A program made the translations under genes and the position numbers. Below, in pieces: positions 1 through 8,133 of a stretch of 32,173 nucleotides of DNA. A model generated the notes under the pieces. That model was not told the DNA's origin, did not search any database, and worked only from the letters and a program-made list of their open reading frames with translations. Each line of letters opens with the position of its first letter. Position 1 is the stretch's first letter. The stretch comes from a virus, in the IMG/VR virus record IMGVR_UViG_3300032018_000013, positions 1 through 32,173 of that record. One strand, given 5' to 3'.

Positions 1-55
1 TGAACTCCTGATATTCCTTCTGCCACTGTGGTATATGTGGTTTCCTTGCTCCCAT
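1..55 (-). CDS. Start of a further gene leaving the window on the left
   Basis: On the minus strand TAAGGAGGATAAGAA immediately precedes an ATG at 55 that opens a frame (MGARKPHIPQWQKEYQEF) running off the window. The ribosome site is among the strongest here and the peptide looks protein-like, while the overlapping frame of the preceding gene becomes Thr/Gly-rich and less convincing over the same bases. Only 18 codons are visible, so no function can be given. Its position after nozzle and adaptor genes suggests another virion protein. Confidence 0.5.
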   Translation of the reverse strand, partial: MGARKPHIPQWQKEYQEF

Positions 56-329
56 TTCTTATCCTCCTTAAGACCCATTTTCTAGCTTTGCTGTCCCAAT
101 AGAGCAGGTGAGTAAACATTTCTTTCCCTAATCTGAGGAGGGACAGCACGTCTTTTATATCTTTTATATCTCCCCAGAAATGATATACCAGTCCTACTTC
201 GCCTTCAAGCTTTAAGTCGTCTAGGTAGAAATCCTGTGTTTCAACTATCCTCTTTGCAGTCTCTAAGTCTGTTCTACAATAGACAACGAGGAAATCCCTG
301 TGGGCGAAGTAGAGACCGTTCTTGAGCAT
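1..329 (-). CDS. Hypothetical protein, 3' end outside window
   Basis: An open frame runs leftwards from an ATG at 329 to the window edge without a stop, giving at least 109 codons (begins MLKNGLYFAHRDFLVVY). The start lies five bases after the stop of the adaptor-like gene at 334, so it is probably translated by coupling; no strong ribosome site is visible. The readable part is a mixed alpha/beta sequence rich in aromatic and charged residues (YHFWGDIKDIKDVL) and I do not recognise it. It is the last gene seen of the minus-strand virion operon and so probably a structural or assembly gene. A second frame with a much better ribosome site starts inside it at position 55, so this gene may end soon beyond the edge. 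Confidence 0.6.
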   Translation of the reverse strand, partial: MLKNGLYFAHRDFLVVYCRTDLETAKRIVETQDFYLDDLKLEGEVGLVYHFWGDIKDIKDVLSLLRLGKEMFTHLLYWDSKARKWVLRRIRNGSKETTYTTVAEGISGV

Positions 330-333
330 AGCA

Positions 334-957
334 TCAATTAACTCGAAGATTATCTTGTTCTGTTCTAGATGATATAGATACCTTTCCACCCTTTAGCCTC
401 CTGAATTGCTCAGCTAAGCAATCATATTGCAATACAAAGAACCTGTGGATATCATCGCTAGTTAGAAAAGAACAAGCTCTATAAACCACCAACATTTTAT
501 AGACTTCTGGAATAAGATCATCTTTCTCTTCCTCATCGCTCTCTTTCTCAAATCGCTTAAACCACGGCAGATAAACGACATCTAGAACGCCTTTATAAAT
601 CCCAGCTGGAACTAAAATAATTCTGCTACCTTCTAGTCGATACCCACACGGATATATCTCTCTATCAAACAAACCCTTGTGCACTTCTATCTGCATTCCC
701 GGTGTATCCAACAACCTAACCCTTACGTCCGGGAACTGATAAGATGTAAAATAGACCCTCTTGGGAATACCCACAAAACCATCCACACCCCATCCATTCA
801 CCACGAAGGAACAGCCATCATACAGCTCCATGTCGCTCGCAACCCACAATCTGGCAGAATTGATTGCTTCCACTAACCTGATCTCATCTATACCTAGTTC
901 TCGTGGTTCAATGAATACCCTAATACTTCTCAGATAATCACCAAGCTTAACCGACAT
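334..957 (-). CDS. Head-tail adaptor-like protein, second copy
   Basis: This 207-residue protein has an N-terminal helical segment (SVKLGDYLRSIRVF, INSARLWVASDM), a beta-rich middle (RIILVPAGIYKGVLDVVYLP), an acidic linker and a helical C-terminus (DDLIPEVYKMLVVYRACSFL). The same order occurs in the 206-residue protein at 3334-3954, including the DLIP hinge before the last helices, so the two look like diverged paralogues. The family is most like the head-tail adaptors of podoviruses (SU10/gp4-like), which join portal to tail nozzle. It lies two genes after the nozzle rather than next to the portal. A good ribosome site (GGAGGAATACA) precedes the ATG. Assignment rests on context, length and layout rather than a catalytic motif. 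It could instead be another neck or tail-completion protein. Confidence 0.55.
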   Translation of the reverse strand: MSVKLGDYLRSIRVFIEPRELGIDEIRLVEAINSARLWVASDMELYDGCSFVVNGWGVDGFVGIPKRVYFTSYQFPDVRVRLLDTPGMQIEVHKGLFDREIYPCGYRLEGSRIILVPAGIYKGVLDVVYLPWFKRFEKESDEEEKDDLIPEVYKMLVVYRACSFLTSDDIHRFFVLQYDCLAEQFRRLKGGKVSISSRTEQDNLRVN

Positions 958-1321
958 TGTATTCCTCCGATAACTGTTGAAACACTGCGTCTATATCCTG
1001 ATGCATTATATATTCTACCATTTTAAGTTGCTCAAATGAACTAGCAGGCAGAATCTTTGGTATGAAGATAACAGGAACAGGAAGAGATGCTAGAACAGAA
1101 TGTAACGTATCGTTCAAGAACTGATGAAACTGAAGATTGACTTGTATGAACTCTCTCTGATCCCTTACTTCTCTTAATATAAGCTCGAAAGGAAGAATTG
1201 TCGGGACATTCAGATTCAGAGAGCAAATGATCGCATTCGTAGTCTCGACAAAGCTAATATGATCCTGCGTGGCATTCTCAATAAATTTAAGCTCATCATC
1301 CTCTATCTTGACCCTGACCAT
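947..1321 (-). CDS. Hypothetical small virion-operon protein (124 aa)
   Basis: A 124-residue protein overlapping the end of the nozzle gene by 19 bases and the start of the next gene by 11, which indicates tight translational coupling. The sequence is hydrophobic in the middle (LHSVLASLPVPVIFIPKILP) but has no clean membrane span; both ends are acidic and probably helical. I do not recognise a family. Its place between the nozzle and a second adaptor-like protein suggests a role in tail or neck assembly, but nothing in the sequence proves that. Confidence 0.6.
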   Translation of the reverse strand: MVRVKIEDDELKFIENATQDHISFVETTNAIICSLNLNVPTILPFELILREVRDQREFIQVNLQFHQFLNDTLHSVLASLPVPVIFIPKILPASSFEQLKMVEYIMHQDIDAVFQQLSEEYNVG

Positions 1322-3330
1322 GCTGGAGTCTGCCCATAGAAGTAGTTAATCTCTCCAAGTAGAGCGAGCTTCATTCTGATAAAGTGAACATACATAAACA
1401 CATCAGAATCTTCCGAAAGCTCTAACCAGAGGTAAACACCTTTCTTTTGCAGTGCAGGTTTATATCCAACCAGGTCGGTATAGTATTGGACGAGCCTTTC
1501 AAAGACATACTGGTCATCGAACCCAACCTTTATCGGACAGGCCACGTTGGTCTTTATGAGTATCTCCCGTATATATTTGTATTTCTTGATGCCGAGATCA
1601 AACGGACACAATCTGACTGTCATCGGATAATACGAAGTCTGGTTGAACATCACATGTAATGCCACAGTCCCTGTCTGACCAGGATATGGATATCCGACCA
1701 GGGAACAATTCTCACCGTTAGGATTTGTGAAACTTCGTATTGCCCGGAAAGGAAGTTGAAACCACACGTCATATTCTATGCAGTAGCAGAGCGTGAGGTC
1801 GTTATATCTATACGGGATAGCTAGACAATTCTTATCCTCGAACATAAATGTTCCGGCCTTGAAATGATCTAACAGCGGGACTTGATCTGCAACGAGATTA
1901 TCTATTCGCTCTAATGTATTTGTCCTGAGCTTGTATATTCCGGTCTTATCTACAAGGAAGATCAGATCTCGTATCACCATTAAGGTCGAATTGGAAAACG
2001 GCATCAAGATACCCGTATCTAGTAAGTAGAAGCTAGAAGGAATATTTGATGCCACACTAGCAGAGAGAATGAATAGATTACCGTCTGTGAATACATAGAG
2101 CATATCGTTGATGACGTAAAGCCAGCTTATCCAAGAAACCGTCGGATGGGTAATGAGTATATACCCACCGCCTTCGGTAGAAAGAAATACATCCTTTGGT
2201 GGAGTCCCAGAAGTCCAGGCAAGACCACCCGTGTCGGTAAGCGTGGTAGATGTTGTCTCTACATATTGACTCTCTCCGCCGCTTGTTGTCCCCCTCCAGA
2301 CACGATATTTAACAGCACCAGACGGAGCATCCCAAGTCAAGACAACTGTCCCGTTCTCTACAAAGTTAGCATTCACCCAGGTGAGAGTCCCATTATCTAC
2401 AAGAGATGTTCCTGTGACGTCTACATATTGATTTTCCTGTCCGGCTGATGTTCCTCTCCACACTCTATATCTAGACACGCCCTCAACGGGAGACCAAGAG
2501 AGGGTCACGGTCTTATTTGTATTGTCGGTTGTGGCAGATACCTCGCTGGTGGCTCTATGAACATTATTTGCATCATCTAGGGAGGAGACACGGTAATAAT
2601 ACGTCCCTGCTGTAAGATTCCCGCCAGCAGAAGCTAGTATAGTTAGATTTGTAGGGGCGGCGTAAATTGTAGCTTTGACTTCTACGCTTAGCCCTGTCCA
2701 TCCACCGTCGCCGGCACTAGCAGAGATCTTGTAATAGTAAGTTCCTGTTAGGTTACCTCCGGAAGCATAATTTACCTTGAGATTCTGAGGAACCGTGGTG
2801 CTAGTAGCAAAATTCGTCTTGCTTACATCCTGAAAGTCTACCGAAGAGAAGTAAAGCGTCTTGCCATTGGCTACAAAGAGACGACCCCGGTAGACGCAGG
2901 CTCTATTACCATTTGCAGTATTGTATGTCGAGAGAAGAGTTCCATCCCGCTTGAATCTATAGACCTTACTTGCAGTAGTAACAAAAAAGAGCAGGTCATC
3001 ATATCCACCTGCCCATTGAACATCCTCATCTACCGTCACCTTGATCGATGTCTTATTAACTGTATCCACAACCTCGCAGGACTTACCGAGCCAGAGATAA
3101 GCATACCTCCCGTCGTTGTTAAACCCATTCAGAGCACCAAAAGAAGAAGTGAAGAAGGCGGTGCTCTTAGGAACTTTCTTCCACCCGAGCTTGAGGTCTG
3201 GCATGGCTGTAAGCTTCTGGCACATCCCAGGCTTGGTCGTGGCATCTCCAACATTGGTTGCCAGTCCCAAGATGTGGAAGTCTTGTTCAACATTCTGAAC
3301 AATCTCGCTCTGCTTCCTTCGCTTAGCCAT
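1303..3330 (-). CDS. Tail nozzle-like protein with inserted Fn3-like repeats
   Basis: A 675-residue protein next to the adaptor. The outer parts (about 20-175 and 380-620) read as repeated short beta blades with Tyr/Phe-rich turns (RACVYRGRLFVANGKTLYFS, WLYVINDMLYVFTDGNLFIL), typical of beta-propeller nozzle or stabilisation proteins in podovirus tails (P22 gp10/T7 gp12-like role). Between about 180 and 378 lies a different module. Two copies of a GGNLT-GTYYYKIS type motif (near 191 and 237) are followed by two copies of a YRVWRGT-G--QYV motif (near 288 and 342), resembling fibronectin III/Ig-like beta sandwiches. Such inserts in virion proteins usually face outward and bind surfaces. The fold call is by pattern and context; no enzyme motif is seen. 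Confidence 0.68.
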   Translation of the reverse strand: MAKRRKQSEIVQNVEQDFHILGLATNVGDATTKPGMCQKLTAMPDLKLGWKKVPKSTAFFTSSFGALNGFNNDGRYAYLWLGKSCEVVDTVNKTSIKVTVDEDVQWAGGYDDLLFFVTTASKVYRFKRDGTLLSTYNTANGNRACVYRGRLFVANGKTLYFSSVDFQDVSKTNFATSTTVPQNLKVNYASGGNLTGTYYYKISASAGDGGWTGLSVEVKATIYAAPTNLTILASAGGNLTAGTYYYRVSSLDDANNVHRATSEVSATTDNTNKTVTLSWSPVEGVSRYRVWRGTSAGQENQYVDVTGTSLVDNGTLTWVNANFVENGTVVLTWDAPSGAVKYRVWRGTTSGGESQYVETTSTTLTDTGGLAWTSGTPPKDVFLSTEGGGYILITHPTVSWISWLYVINDMLYVFTDGNLFILSASVASNIPSSFYLLDTGILMPFSNSTLMVIRDLIFLVDKTGIYKLRTNTLERIDNLVADQVPLLDHFKAGTFMFEDKNCLAIPYRYNDLTLCYCIEYDVWFQLPFRAIRSFTNPNGENCSLVGYPYPGQTGTVALHVMFNQTSYYPMTVRLCPFDLGIKKYKYIREILIKTNVACPIKVGFDDQYVFERLVQYYTDLVGYKPALQKKGVYLWLELSEDSDVFMYVHFIRMKLALLGEINYFYGQTPAWSGSR

Positions 3331-3333
3331 GTC

Positions 3334-3954
3334 CTAGCCTCTCGCCCTGACACTTCTAAAGAGCTCCATCTTCCATTGGTTATTAAAGAACTCTGCCAAG
3401 GTGAACTGCATATCATTCATAGCAAGCATATAAGCCATACGAAGAGCAACACAATCTAACAGTTCGTCTGGGATAAGATCCTCTTGGTCATAGAGATTAT
3501 GCATCTGATTGACTAGAGGTGTATAAAGTATGTCGATATACTCGTTCTCTTGGTGATTCCAAGTAGACGGGACAATGGATATTGTCTTCTCAATTTGATC
3601 GTATATATACCCAATAGGCTCTACATCTTTCACGATATCGTCGTAAGTAACTTGATCTAATTTCTTAACATAATCCCTGTCCGGGTCCACATAATACACA
3701 CGCCATACTCTAGAGATATTAGTAAGAGGAGCGTTGCCCAAGATATACCAGGTGGTATAAAGATTCCATGTAGGACGATCAAACCACCTAGCATATTTGT
3801 TAACGGAAGAATGCGTGCTCTTCTTGAGACAAAAATTATCCGCTATATCCTGTCTAGCTTTGTTGAGAATTCTATACAGAAGAGGCGATTCATCGTAAGC
3901 GACAGGATAAAAATCAAACAGCCTACGGAAATAATCAGCCGCCGTTAGGCTCAT
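3334..3954 (-). CDS. Head-tail adaptor protein
   Basis: This 206-residue protein starts within an ATGA overlap with the stop of the preceding gene and ends four bases before the nozzle gene. It has N-terminal helices (AADYFRRLFDFY, LYRILNKARQDIAD), a Trp-rich beta middle (WFDRPTWNLYTTWYI, RVWRVYYVDP) and C-terminal helices after an acidic DLIPDELLDC hinge. Size, layout and position directly before the nozzle fit the SU10/gp4-like adaptor that forms the dodecameric ring under the portal. A related protein lies at 334-957. I infer the role from architecture and order. Confidence 0.65.
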   Translation of the reverse strand: MSLTAADYFRRLFDFYPVAYDESPLLYRILNKARQDIADNFCLKKSTHSSVNKYARWFDRPTWNLYTTWYILGNAPLTNISRVWRVYYVDPDRDYVKKLDQVTYDDIVKDVEPIGYIYDQIEKTISIVPSTWNHQENEYIDILYTPLVNQMHNLYDQEDLIPDELLDCVALRMAYMLAMNDMQFTLAEFFNNQWKMELFRSVRARG

Positions 3955-4268
3955 GCCTTCCTAGTCCGTCTCTCTATTACCTTTCCTGTCTCAAACTGCA
4001 AACCCTTTAAGTAATCAATAGTCACAATATTAACTTTATCTGCATCTGGATCGTCCTTAAGCTCTTTCATTACAGCAGGCTCAAACCTCAAGAACTCGAG
4101 CCTTTTCCTGCATACGTCATAATGATGATCGTCGGTAGCCCCATAGCCCAGGAACTCCACACAAAGAGCATCTGGGACTACCGTGTCTGCATTTGGGTCT
4201 AATTCGTATATCTTCCCATCCGTTCTATCAAAGAGGATGAGCCTCCTGTCCTGATTCTTAACTATCAT
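3951..4268 (-). CDS. Hypothetical protein between capsid and adaptor (105 aa)
   Basis: A 105-residue protein beginning with a hydrophilic beta segment (RRLILFDRTDGKIYELDPN) and continuing acidic, with several Asp and His residues around 40-55 (GATDDHHYDVCRKR). It has a good ribosome site (GAGGAGATCGAGC) and shares an ATGA overlap with the adaptor gene. The slot between capsid and adaptor often carries a head-completion, decoration or stabilisation protein, but I see no diagnostic motif and make no firm assignment. Confidence 0.65.
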   Translation of the reverse strand: MIVKNQDRRLILFDRTDGKIYELDPNADTVVPDALCVEFLGYGATDDHHYDVCRKRLEFLRFEPAVMKELKDDPDADKVNIVTIDYLKGLQFETGKVIERRTRKA

Positions 4269-4283
4269 GCTCGATCTCCTCTG

Positions 4284-5348
4284 TTAGAGGTTCATGCTGG
4301 GAACACCTTTGATTACCAAATGTGCTTTTGGACGTTCAGACCACAATTGACCACCAATCAGAAACACACTCAGCCAAGAGAGCTTAGCATTGATATATTC
4401 AGGTTGCCATTCAGTTGTATAAAAGCTGAACGGGCTTGCAAAGGTGAAGTGGATATTATTCAGGTTGAGATAGATGATATCGCCAACATAATTACCACCA
4501 CCAGCATCATATGGGCTAAGATAAGGATCCGGAAATACTGGAACACCACCAACAATAACACCTTTAACGGTATGTTCCCTTACTTCGGTAATCTCTGCTA
4601 CATGCCCAACATTATATCTCTCAAGCGGAGTAAAGGACTCGATAATCTTCTGGAATGTGGCATAGTCGGTAAATCCACAAGAAGGCAAACCGAACATGCT
4701 ACCGACATTCTTCATATATTTGTTCACGCCTCTCTCGATACCCTGGTAGACATTGGAGGCATTTCCAAGGTCGGTAGCGTATGAATATTGAGTTCCAACC
4801 CACCAGGTATAGGTTGTCCTGTCTAGCTCACCAAATACACCAGAAATTCCGACCACATCGAGAATGCCATAAAACTCTTTGTCGTTTGTCCTGGATCTAA
4901 TGAGATCGTTCGTAAGCTTTGCAAAGGTCTGAAGCCCGATATCACTTACTTTAATTGCCAGCTCGTTCACGACCTTGTTTGGAGAATCCGCTTGGGCAAT
5001 CTCGAATTCATTCAACCTGATTGTATTCCCCATTACAGCTGGCTCAAAGATAGCATTTATTGTAGCCGCATTGAAATCGTTAATCGTAAAGTTACCACTG
5101 GTATCGAGATATTGTGGGCTAGGAGAGCTGAGGTCAGGATAGACCGGCTGCACAATGAAAGCGGCCTGGAACGGTCTCTGATCCGCCCTCTCCAAGATGA
5201 GTCTCACCATCGGTGAGATCTTAGGAAGATTCTGCGCTACCGCATAAGCAATAAAGTTTCTCCTGGTTGTATCCAGGAAACGTTTAAGCTGTGAAGAGTC
5301 TTGAAAAACTCCACCAGTCAAAAACGGAATATTTACTGTCGTTGCCAT
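4284..5348 (-). CDS. Major capsid protein (HK97-type fold)
   Basis: A 354-residue protein directly after the scaffold-like gene and before the neck genes. It has features common in HK97-fold capsid proteins: an N-terminal arm (SSQLKRFLDTTRRNFIAYAV), an extended loop (QAAFIVQPVYPD through NDFNAATI), a spine helix region (NKVVNELAIKVSDIGLQTFAKLTNDLI) and a late domain with the GVIVGGVPVFPDPYL and GDIIYLNLNNIHF strands. Size and slot match, and no other gene here fits. There is no obvious prohead-protease site or adjacent protease gene, so maturation is probably cleavage-free with the separate scaffold. A GGGAGGT ribosome site lies about 12 bases before the ATG. Confidence 0.85.
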   Translation of the reverse strand: MATTVNIPFLTGGVFQDSSQLKRFLDTTRRNFIAYAVAQNLPKISPMVRLILERADQRPFQAAFIVQPVYPDLSSPSPQYLDTSGNFTINDFNAATINAIFEPAVMGNTIRLNEFEIAQADSPNKVVNELAIKVSDIGLQTFAKLTNDLIRSRTNDKEFYGILDVVGISGVFGELDRTTYTWWVGTQYSYATDLGNASNVYQGIERGVNKYMKNVGSMFGLPSCGFTDYATFQKIIESFTPLERYNVGHVAEITEVREHTVKGVIVGGVPVFPDPYLSPYDAGGGNYVGDIIYLNLNNIHFTFASPFSFYTTEWQPEYINAKLSWLSVFLIGGQLWSERPKAHLVIKGVPSMNL

Positions 5349-5357
5349 CTCTCTCTA

Positions 5358-5846
5358 CTACCTCCCTAACATCGATAATACGTCCTCCATGAGTCTATCC
5401 TTCCCATCAATACCAGAATATCTCTTTATTACATCATCATCCTGCCTGGCTCGAATGGGAAGGCTGTTCCTCGACTTCTGGAGTCTCTCGCTTACATACA
5501 AGCGAACTGCTGTCTCGAAGTTGATAATCCCATTCTGCTTAGCAAAATCCAGAACATCCTGGAAGTCGTCCTTGGAAAGACCATAACTCTCGAGAACTTT
5601 GATAAACTGCTCTTCCTTTCGAGCTTTCTCTTGCTCTTCCAACTTTTTCTTTAGATTACCAATTTCTTGATCGTATTGCTCTTTCACTCGCTTAACTTCT
5701 TTCTCGTATGGAGGCTCCGGTAGGCTTATCCCGAACTTATCTAAAAGAGTGCGAAGATGCGGACGAAGATCAGGATCCTCGTATGCGCTTCTGATAAACT
5801 CCTGCATTTCCTGTAGTTGCTGCTCTGGAGATTTTGTATCTTCCAT
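5358..5846 (-). CDS. Capsid scaffolding protein
   Basis: A 162-residue, highly charged protein just upstream of the capsid gene. After an acidic N-terminus (SPEQQLQEMQEF) it has a strong coiled-coil from about 48 to 82 with repeated Lys/Glu and Leu at heptad spacing (NLKKKLEEQEKARKEEQ), then a helical section and a basic/hydrophobic C-terminus (RLMEDVLSMLGR). This is the usual make-up of phage scaffolds, which direct procapsid assembly and bind capsid through their C-terminus. An AGGAG site precedes the ATG. Confidence comes from composition plus position; scaffolds diverge too fast for motif recognition. Confidence 0.75.
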   Translation of the reverse strand: MEDTKSPEQQLQEMQEFIRSAYEDPDLRPHLRTLLDKFGISLPEPPYEKEVKRVKEQYDQEIGNLKKKLEEQEKARKEEQFIKVLESYGLSKDDFQDVLDFAKQNGIINFETAVRLYVSERLQKSRNSLPIRARQDDDVIKRYSGIDGKDRLMEDVLSMLGR

Positions 5847-5855
5847 AACCTACTC

Positions 5856-6026
5856 CTATTTACTCTGAGCAACAGGTTTATCTATCTTAATATTCTTCCT
5901 ATACTTGCTGAACAGCCCATCATTGGGCTCACTATTCCGAGGATTATATCCCCAGTAATCACCCGTCACATACCCGCTGTATTTTCCAGGGTTAATCTTC
6001 TGAGTTCCTTTACCCTTAGTAGCCAT
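5856..6026 (-). CDS. Small hypothetical protein (56 aa)
   Basis: A 56-codon gene between the 110-residue protein and the scaffold, with a very good ribosome site (GGAGGATAAC before ATG). The peptide begins MATKGKGTQKINPGKYSG, contains a Tyr/Trp/Pro cluster (DYWGYNPRN) and ends in a basic tail (KYRKNIKIDKPVAQSK). It is net basic and probably poorly folded. It could be a small head-associated protein. No family is recognised. Confidence 0.65.
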   Translation of the reverse strand: MATKGKGTQKINPGKYSGYVTGDYWGYNPRNSEPNDGLFSKYRKNIKIDKPVAQSK

Positions 6027-6036
6027 GTTATCCTCC

Positions 6037-6369
6037 TTACATACTCATTGTCGTTCCAGCACCAGGCGGTGGAGTCGGTGTTGGCGTAGCTCCTCCGGGT
6101 GACATTCCACCCGTCCCGGGAGGCATACCAGCCTGGGCACCTTGCACAGCCTGCGCCGCCTTTGCTAATTTTTGATCTGCATCCGGCACTACCTTGCTGA
6201 GCTTCTTTAGACAATCTAAGCAGACCTGCCCCTTCTCGGAAGTGGAAGAATAGATGCCAAGAGCTTCTTCCAGTCCCTTGATGCACATTGCCACTACTAT
6301 GTCGGCGTATTCTTCCATCCCTATCGGGCTTCCGGTTGCCCCAACCATTGGCGCCATTTCTCCATTCAT
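6037..6369 (-). CDS. Hypothetical protein with Gly/Pro/Thr tail (110 aa)
   Basis: A 110-residue protein with a perfect ribosome site (AGGAGGATGAT before ATG). The N-terminal 75 residues look helical with a CLDCLKKL segment and Ala-rich helix (QKLAKAAQAVQGAQAG); the tail is a low-complexity run of Gly, Pro, Thr and Met. It precedes the small 56-residue gene and the scaffold in the same operon, where portal-associated or internal head proteins are often found. The overlapping frame at 5966-6286 lacks a ribosome site and is a shadow. Confidence 0.65.
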   Translation of the reverse strand: MNGEMAPMVGATGSPIGMEEYADIVVAMCIKGLEEALGIYSSTSEKGQVCLDCLKKLSKVVPDADQKLAKAAQAVQGAQAGMPPGTGGMSPGGATPTPTPPPGAGTTMSM

Positions 6370-6387
6370 ATCATCCTCCTATTCTGG

Positions 6388-6516
6388 TGGGGGAGAGAAC
6401 TAACTGTCAGAAGGATTGCTCGCTACTTGCGAGCTTTGCGTCGTGCTTTACGTCTAGTCCTTCTGGCCATCTATTATTCCTCCTTATCTCAATCATTCAG
6501 TTAGTTCTCTCCCCCA
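6388..6516. repeat. 19-bp perfect inverted repeat enclosing the tiny ORF
   Basis: TGGGGGAGAGAACTAACTG at 6388-6406 is the exact reverse complement of 6498-6516. The 91-base interior holds the 15-codon frame and two nested stems: CAGAAGGA 6408-6415 with 6458-6465, and GCTCGC 6418-6423 with GCGAGC 6429-6434. It separates fibre gene 2 from the head-protein genes. It could be a long-range stem that sets relative expression, an RNase III-type processing site, or the ends of a small inserted element. I see no flanking target duplication, so the last is less likely. Confidence 0.8.
6423..6470 (-). CDS. Tiny Arg/Lys-rich peptide (15 aa)
   Basis: TAAGGAGGAATAATAG precedes an ATG at 6470 that opens a 15-codon frame, MARRTRRKARRKARK, followed by TAG. 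Eleven of 15 residues are Arg or Lys, the rest Met, Ala or Thr. The ribosome site is as strong as those of the flanking structural genes, which is the main reason to call it. The frame sits inside a 19-bp perfect inverted repeat (6388-6406/6498-6516), and its stop codon lies in a small hairpin (6418-6423/6429-6434). It could neutralise nucleic acid inside the head, be a leader peptide, or be chance in a structured intergenic RNA. Confidence 0.5.
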   Translation of the reverse strand: MARRTRRKARRKARK

Positions 6517-6558
6517 TACTCATAAATGCATATCATTCACAGAAAGTCAATACTTTAT

Positions 6559-8127
6559 TTAACTAATACCGCCAATTTTTTGAATAACTTTCTCGAGCAT
6601 GTTGTAAAGCTCCTGAATTCCCCTGGTCAATAGTGCTACTAGATCTACATAATTCAAACTTGCCTTACCTTCCGTATCAATTGCTACAAGCTCCGGACAG
6701 ACCTCAGATACATCTTGAGCAATAAAACCGAACCGGTTAGCTCTCAAAGGATCATCTACATACACATATTTCACCGGCTTCAGGCACGAGATAACGTCCA
6801 GGCAGTCAGTTTGAAGATAATCTGATAGAGGCTGGACATCTGTTTTCAGATTTGCATCCGAGCGCTGATTCAGAATGTTATAATAAATGCCGGAACAGCT
6901 AATATCATATGTAGCTAATGCCCCTCCCCACCCAGAAGGCCAATCAGTATTGCAGCTACCACTCGAGCTAGGGATCATACACGCCGTTTGTGCGCCATTG
7001 GCAGGCGGGATAATGATTGCATCTCTTGAGTTCTGACCGTCTGAGGTCTTACTGATACTGAATCTAAAGCTCTTATCTGCCAAGGCAAGATACATACTAC
7101 AGACCCCAGCATAGGAACCATAACCAAAGCAGATATAAGGGTTGTATATAGCAGATGCTGTATTTACCAATTTAATACATGATGCATCATTATCAGAAGC
7201 GGCAGGACGTATCCAAACATAACCTGAAGATATCAGACGAATATCGCCAGCTACATCTAGTTTATATGCAGGTGCCGACGTTCCGATACCAACATTGCCA
7301 CTTGTATTAATTACAATCCTGTCTGTGTTATTAGTCCTGATGCTCAATTGGTAGTTATCTACTGTCCCAATAAAAGCATTCGCCCCTGCTTGAATAGCAA
7401 CATTTCCAGCAACATGCAGCTTATATGATGGAGTTACTCCGATACCGACATTCCCACTTGTATCAATTATCACTCTATCTGTGCTGTTAGTTCTCAAACT
7501 TAGTATATAGTTATCTAGTGTTCCGACAAATGCACTCGCTCCTGCCTGAATCCCAATGTTTCCGCCTACATGTAGTTTCTGAGTCGGAGAAGTAATACCT
7601 ATACCGACATTACCAGATACAACATAGATCGGTGCAGCACTAAGCTTAACATTGGCTGTGTCAAACTGAACAAGCTGTCCCGTTACAGCGCTAGTAGAGT
7701 CCAGGTGATAACCATCCAGATAATCTGCACAAAGATTTGTCACCAGCTGATTACTACTTACAACAAGAGGAGGACCAGTTGTGATCTGAGAAACAAACTG
7801 CTGAGCTGTAATATTGCCTGAACAGGTTGTGTTCTGATCAGATCTCAGAAACTGATTAGGAAGAAGCCCTCCTACCTTGTCCGCATTTACAGCACTGGCA
7901 ACCTTAATATCATTCCAGGAGGAAGATTGAGCTATCTTAAGTGTGGTTCCATCGAACCAGAACTGGCCATCATACGATATTGTAGGAGCTGTTGAGCTGA
8001 CATTCACTACCTTGCAGAGATAGTTAAAGTTTTCATCTAACATGCTAACGGGGAAACACTTAACCCCGTTTACTACCTGATATTGATTATTGTTTATTAC
8101 CTGTTGGAAATTGTATGGGACTTGCAT
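6559..8127 (-). CDS. Tail fibre/spike 2 with C-terminal S74 chaperone
   Basis: A 522-residue protein. Residues 1-75 resemble fibre-attachment N-termini (MLDENFNYL, ISYDGQFWFDGTTLKI). A tail-fibre repeat follows at about 79-107 (NADKVGG...NQFLRSDQNTT), then three copies of a VSGNVGIGIT/KLHVGGNIGIQAG unit at about 170-300. From about 421 the peptidase S74 intramolecular chaperone begins (QRSDANLKTD) and ends with a helical trimer segment (LLTRGIQELYNMLEKVIQKI). The expected catalytic Ser and Lys are S423 and K428; cleavage before the Ser releases the chaperone after trimerisation. The protein probably binds the host surface. The only ribosome-like sequence (GAGGG) abuts the ATG, so the start is less certain than the end. 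Confidence 0.85.
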   Translation of the reverse strand: MQVPYNFQQVINNNQYQVVNGVKCFPVSMLDENFNYLCKVVNVSSTAPTISYDGQFWFDGTTLKIAQSSSWNDIKVASAVNADKVGGLLPNQFLRSDQNTTCSGNITAQQFVSQITTGPPLVVSSNQLVTNLCADYLDGYHLDSTSAVTGQLVQFDTANVKLSAAPIYVVSGNVGIGITSPTQKLHVGGNIGIQAGASAFVGTLDNYILSLRTNSTDRVIIDTSGNVGIGVTPSYKLHVAGNVAIQAGANAFIGTVDNYQLSIRTNNTDRIVINTSGNVGIGTSAPAYKLDVAGDIRLISSGYVWIRPAASDNDASCIKLVNTASAIYNPYICFGYGSYAGVCSMYLALADKSFRFSISKTSDGQNSRDAIIIPPANGAQTACMIPSSSGSCNTDWPSGWGGALATYDISCSGIYYNILNQRSDANLKTDVQPLSDYLQTDCLDVISCLKPVKYVYVDDPLRANRFGFIAQDVSEVCPELVAIDTEGKASLNYVDLVALLTRGIQELYNMLEKVIQKIGGIS

Positions 8128-8133
8128 CCCTCA

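Noticed and set aside
5966-6286. 106-codon minus-strand frame overlapping the 110-residue gene
   Set aside because: Lacks a ribosome site and has shadow-like composition; the frame at 6037-6369 has a perfect site.
6388-6516. The 19-bp inverted repeat as an insertion sequence or MITE
   Set aside because: No target-site duplication is visible and the interior carries a ribosome site and nested stems; a regulatory stem is the simpler reading.
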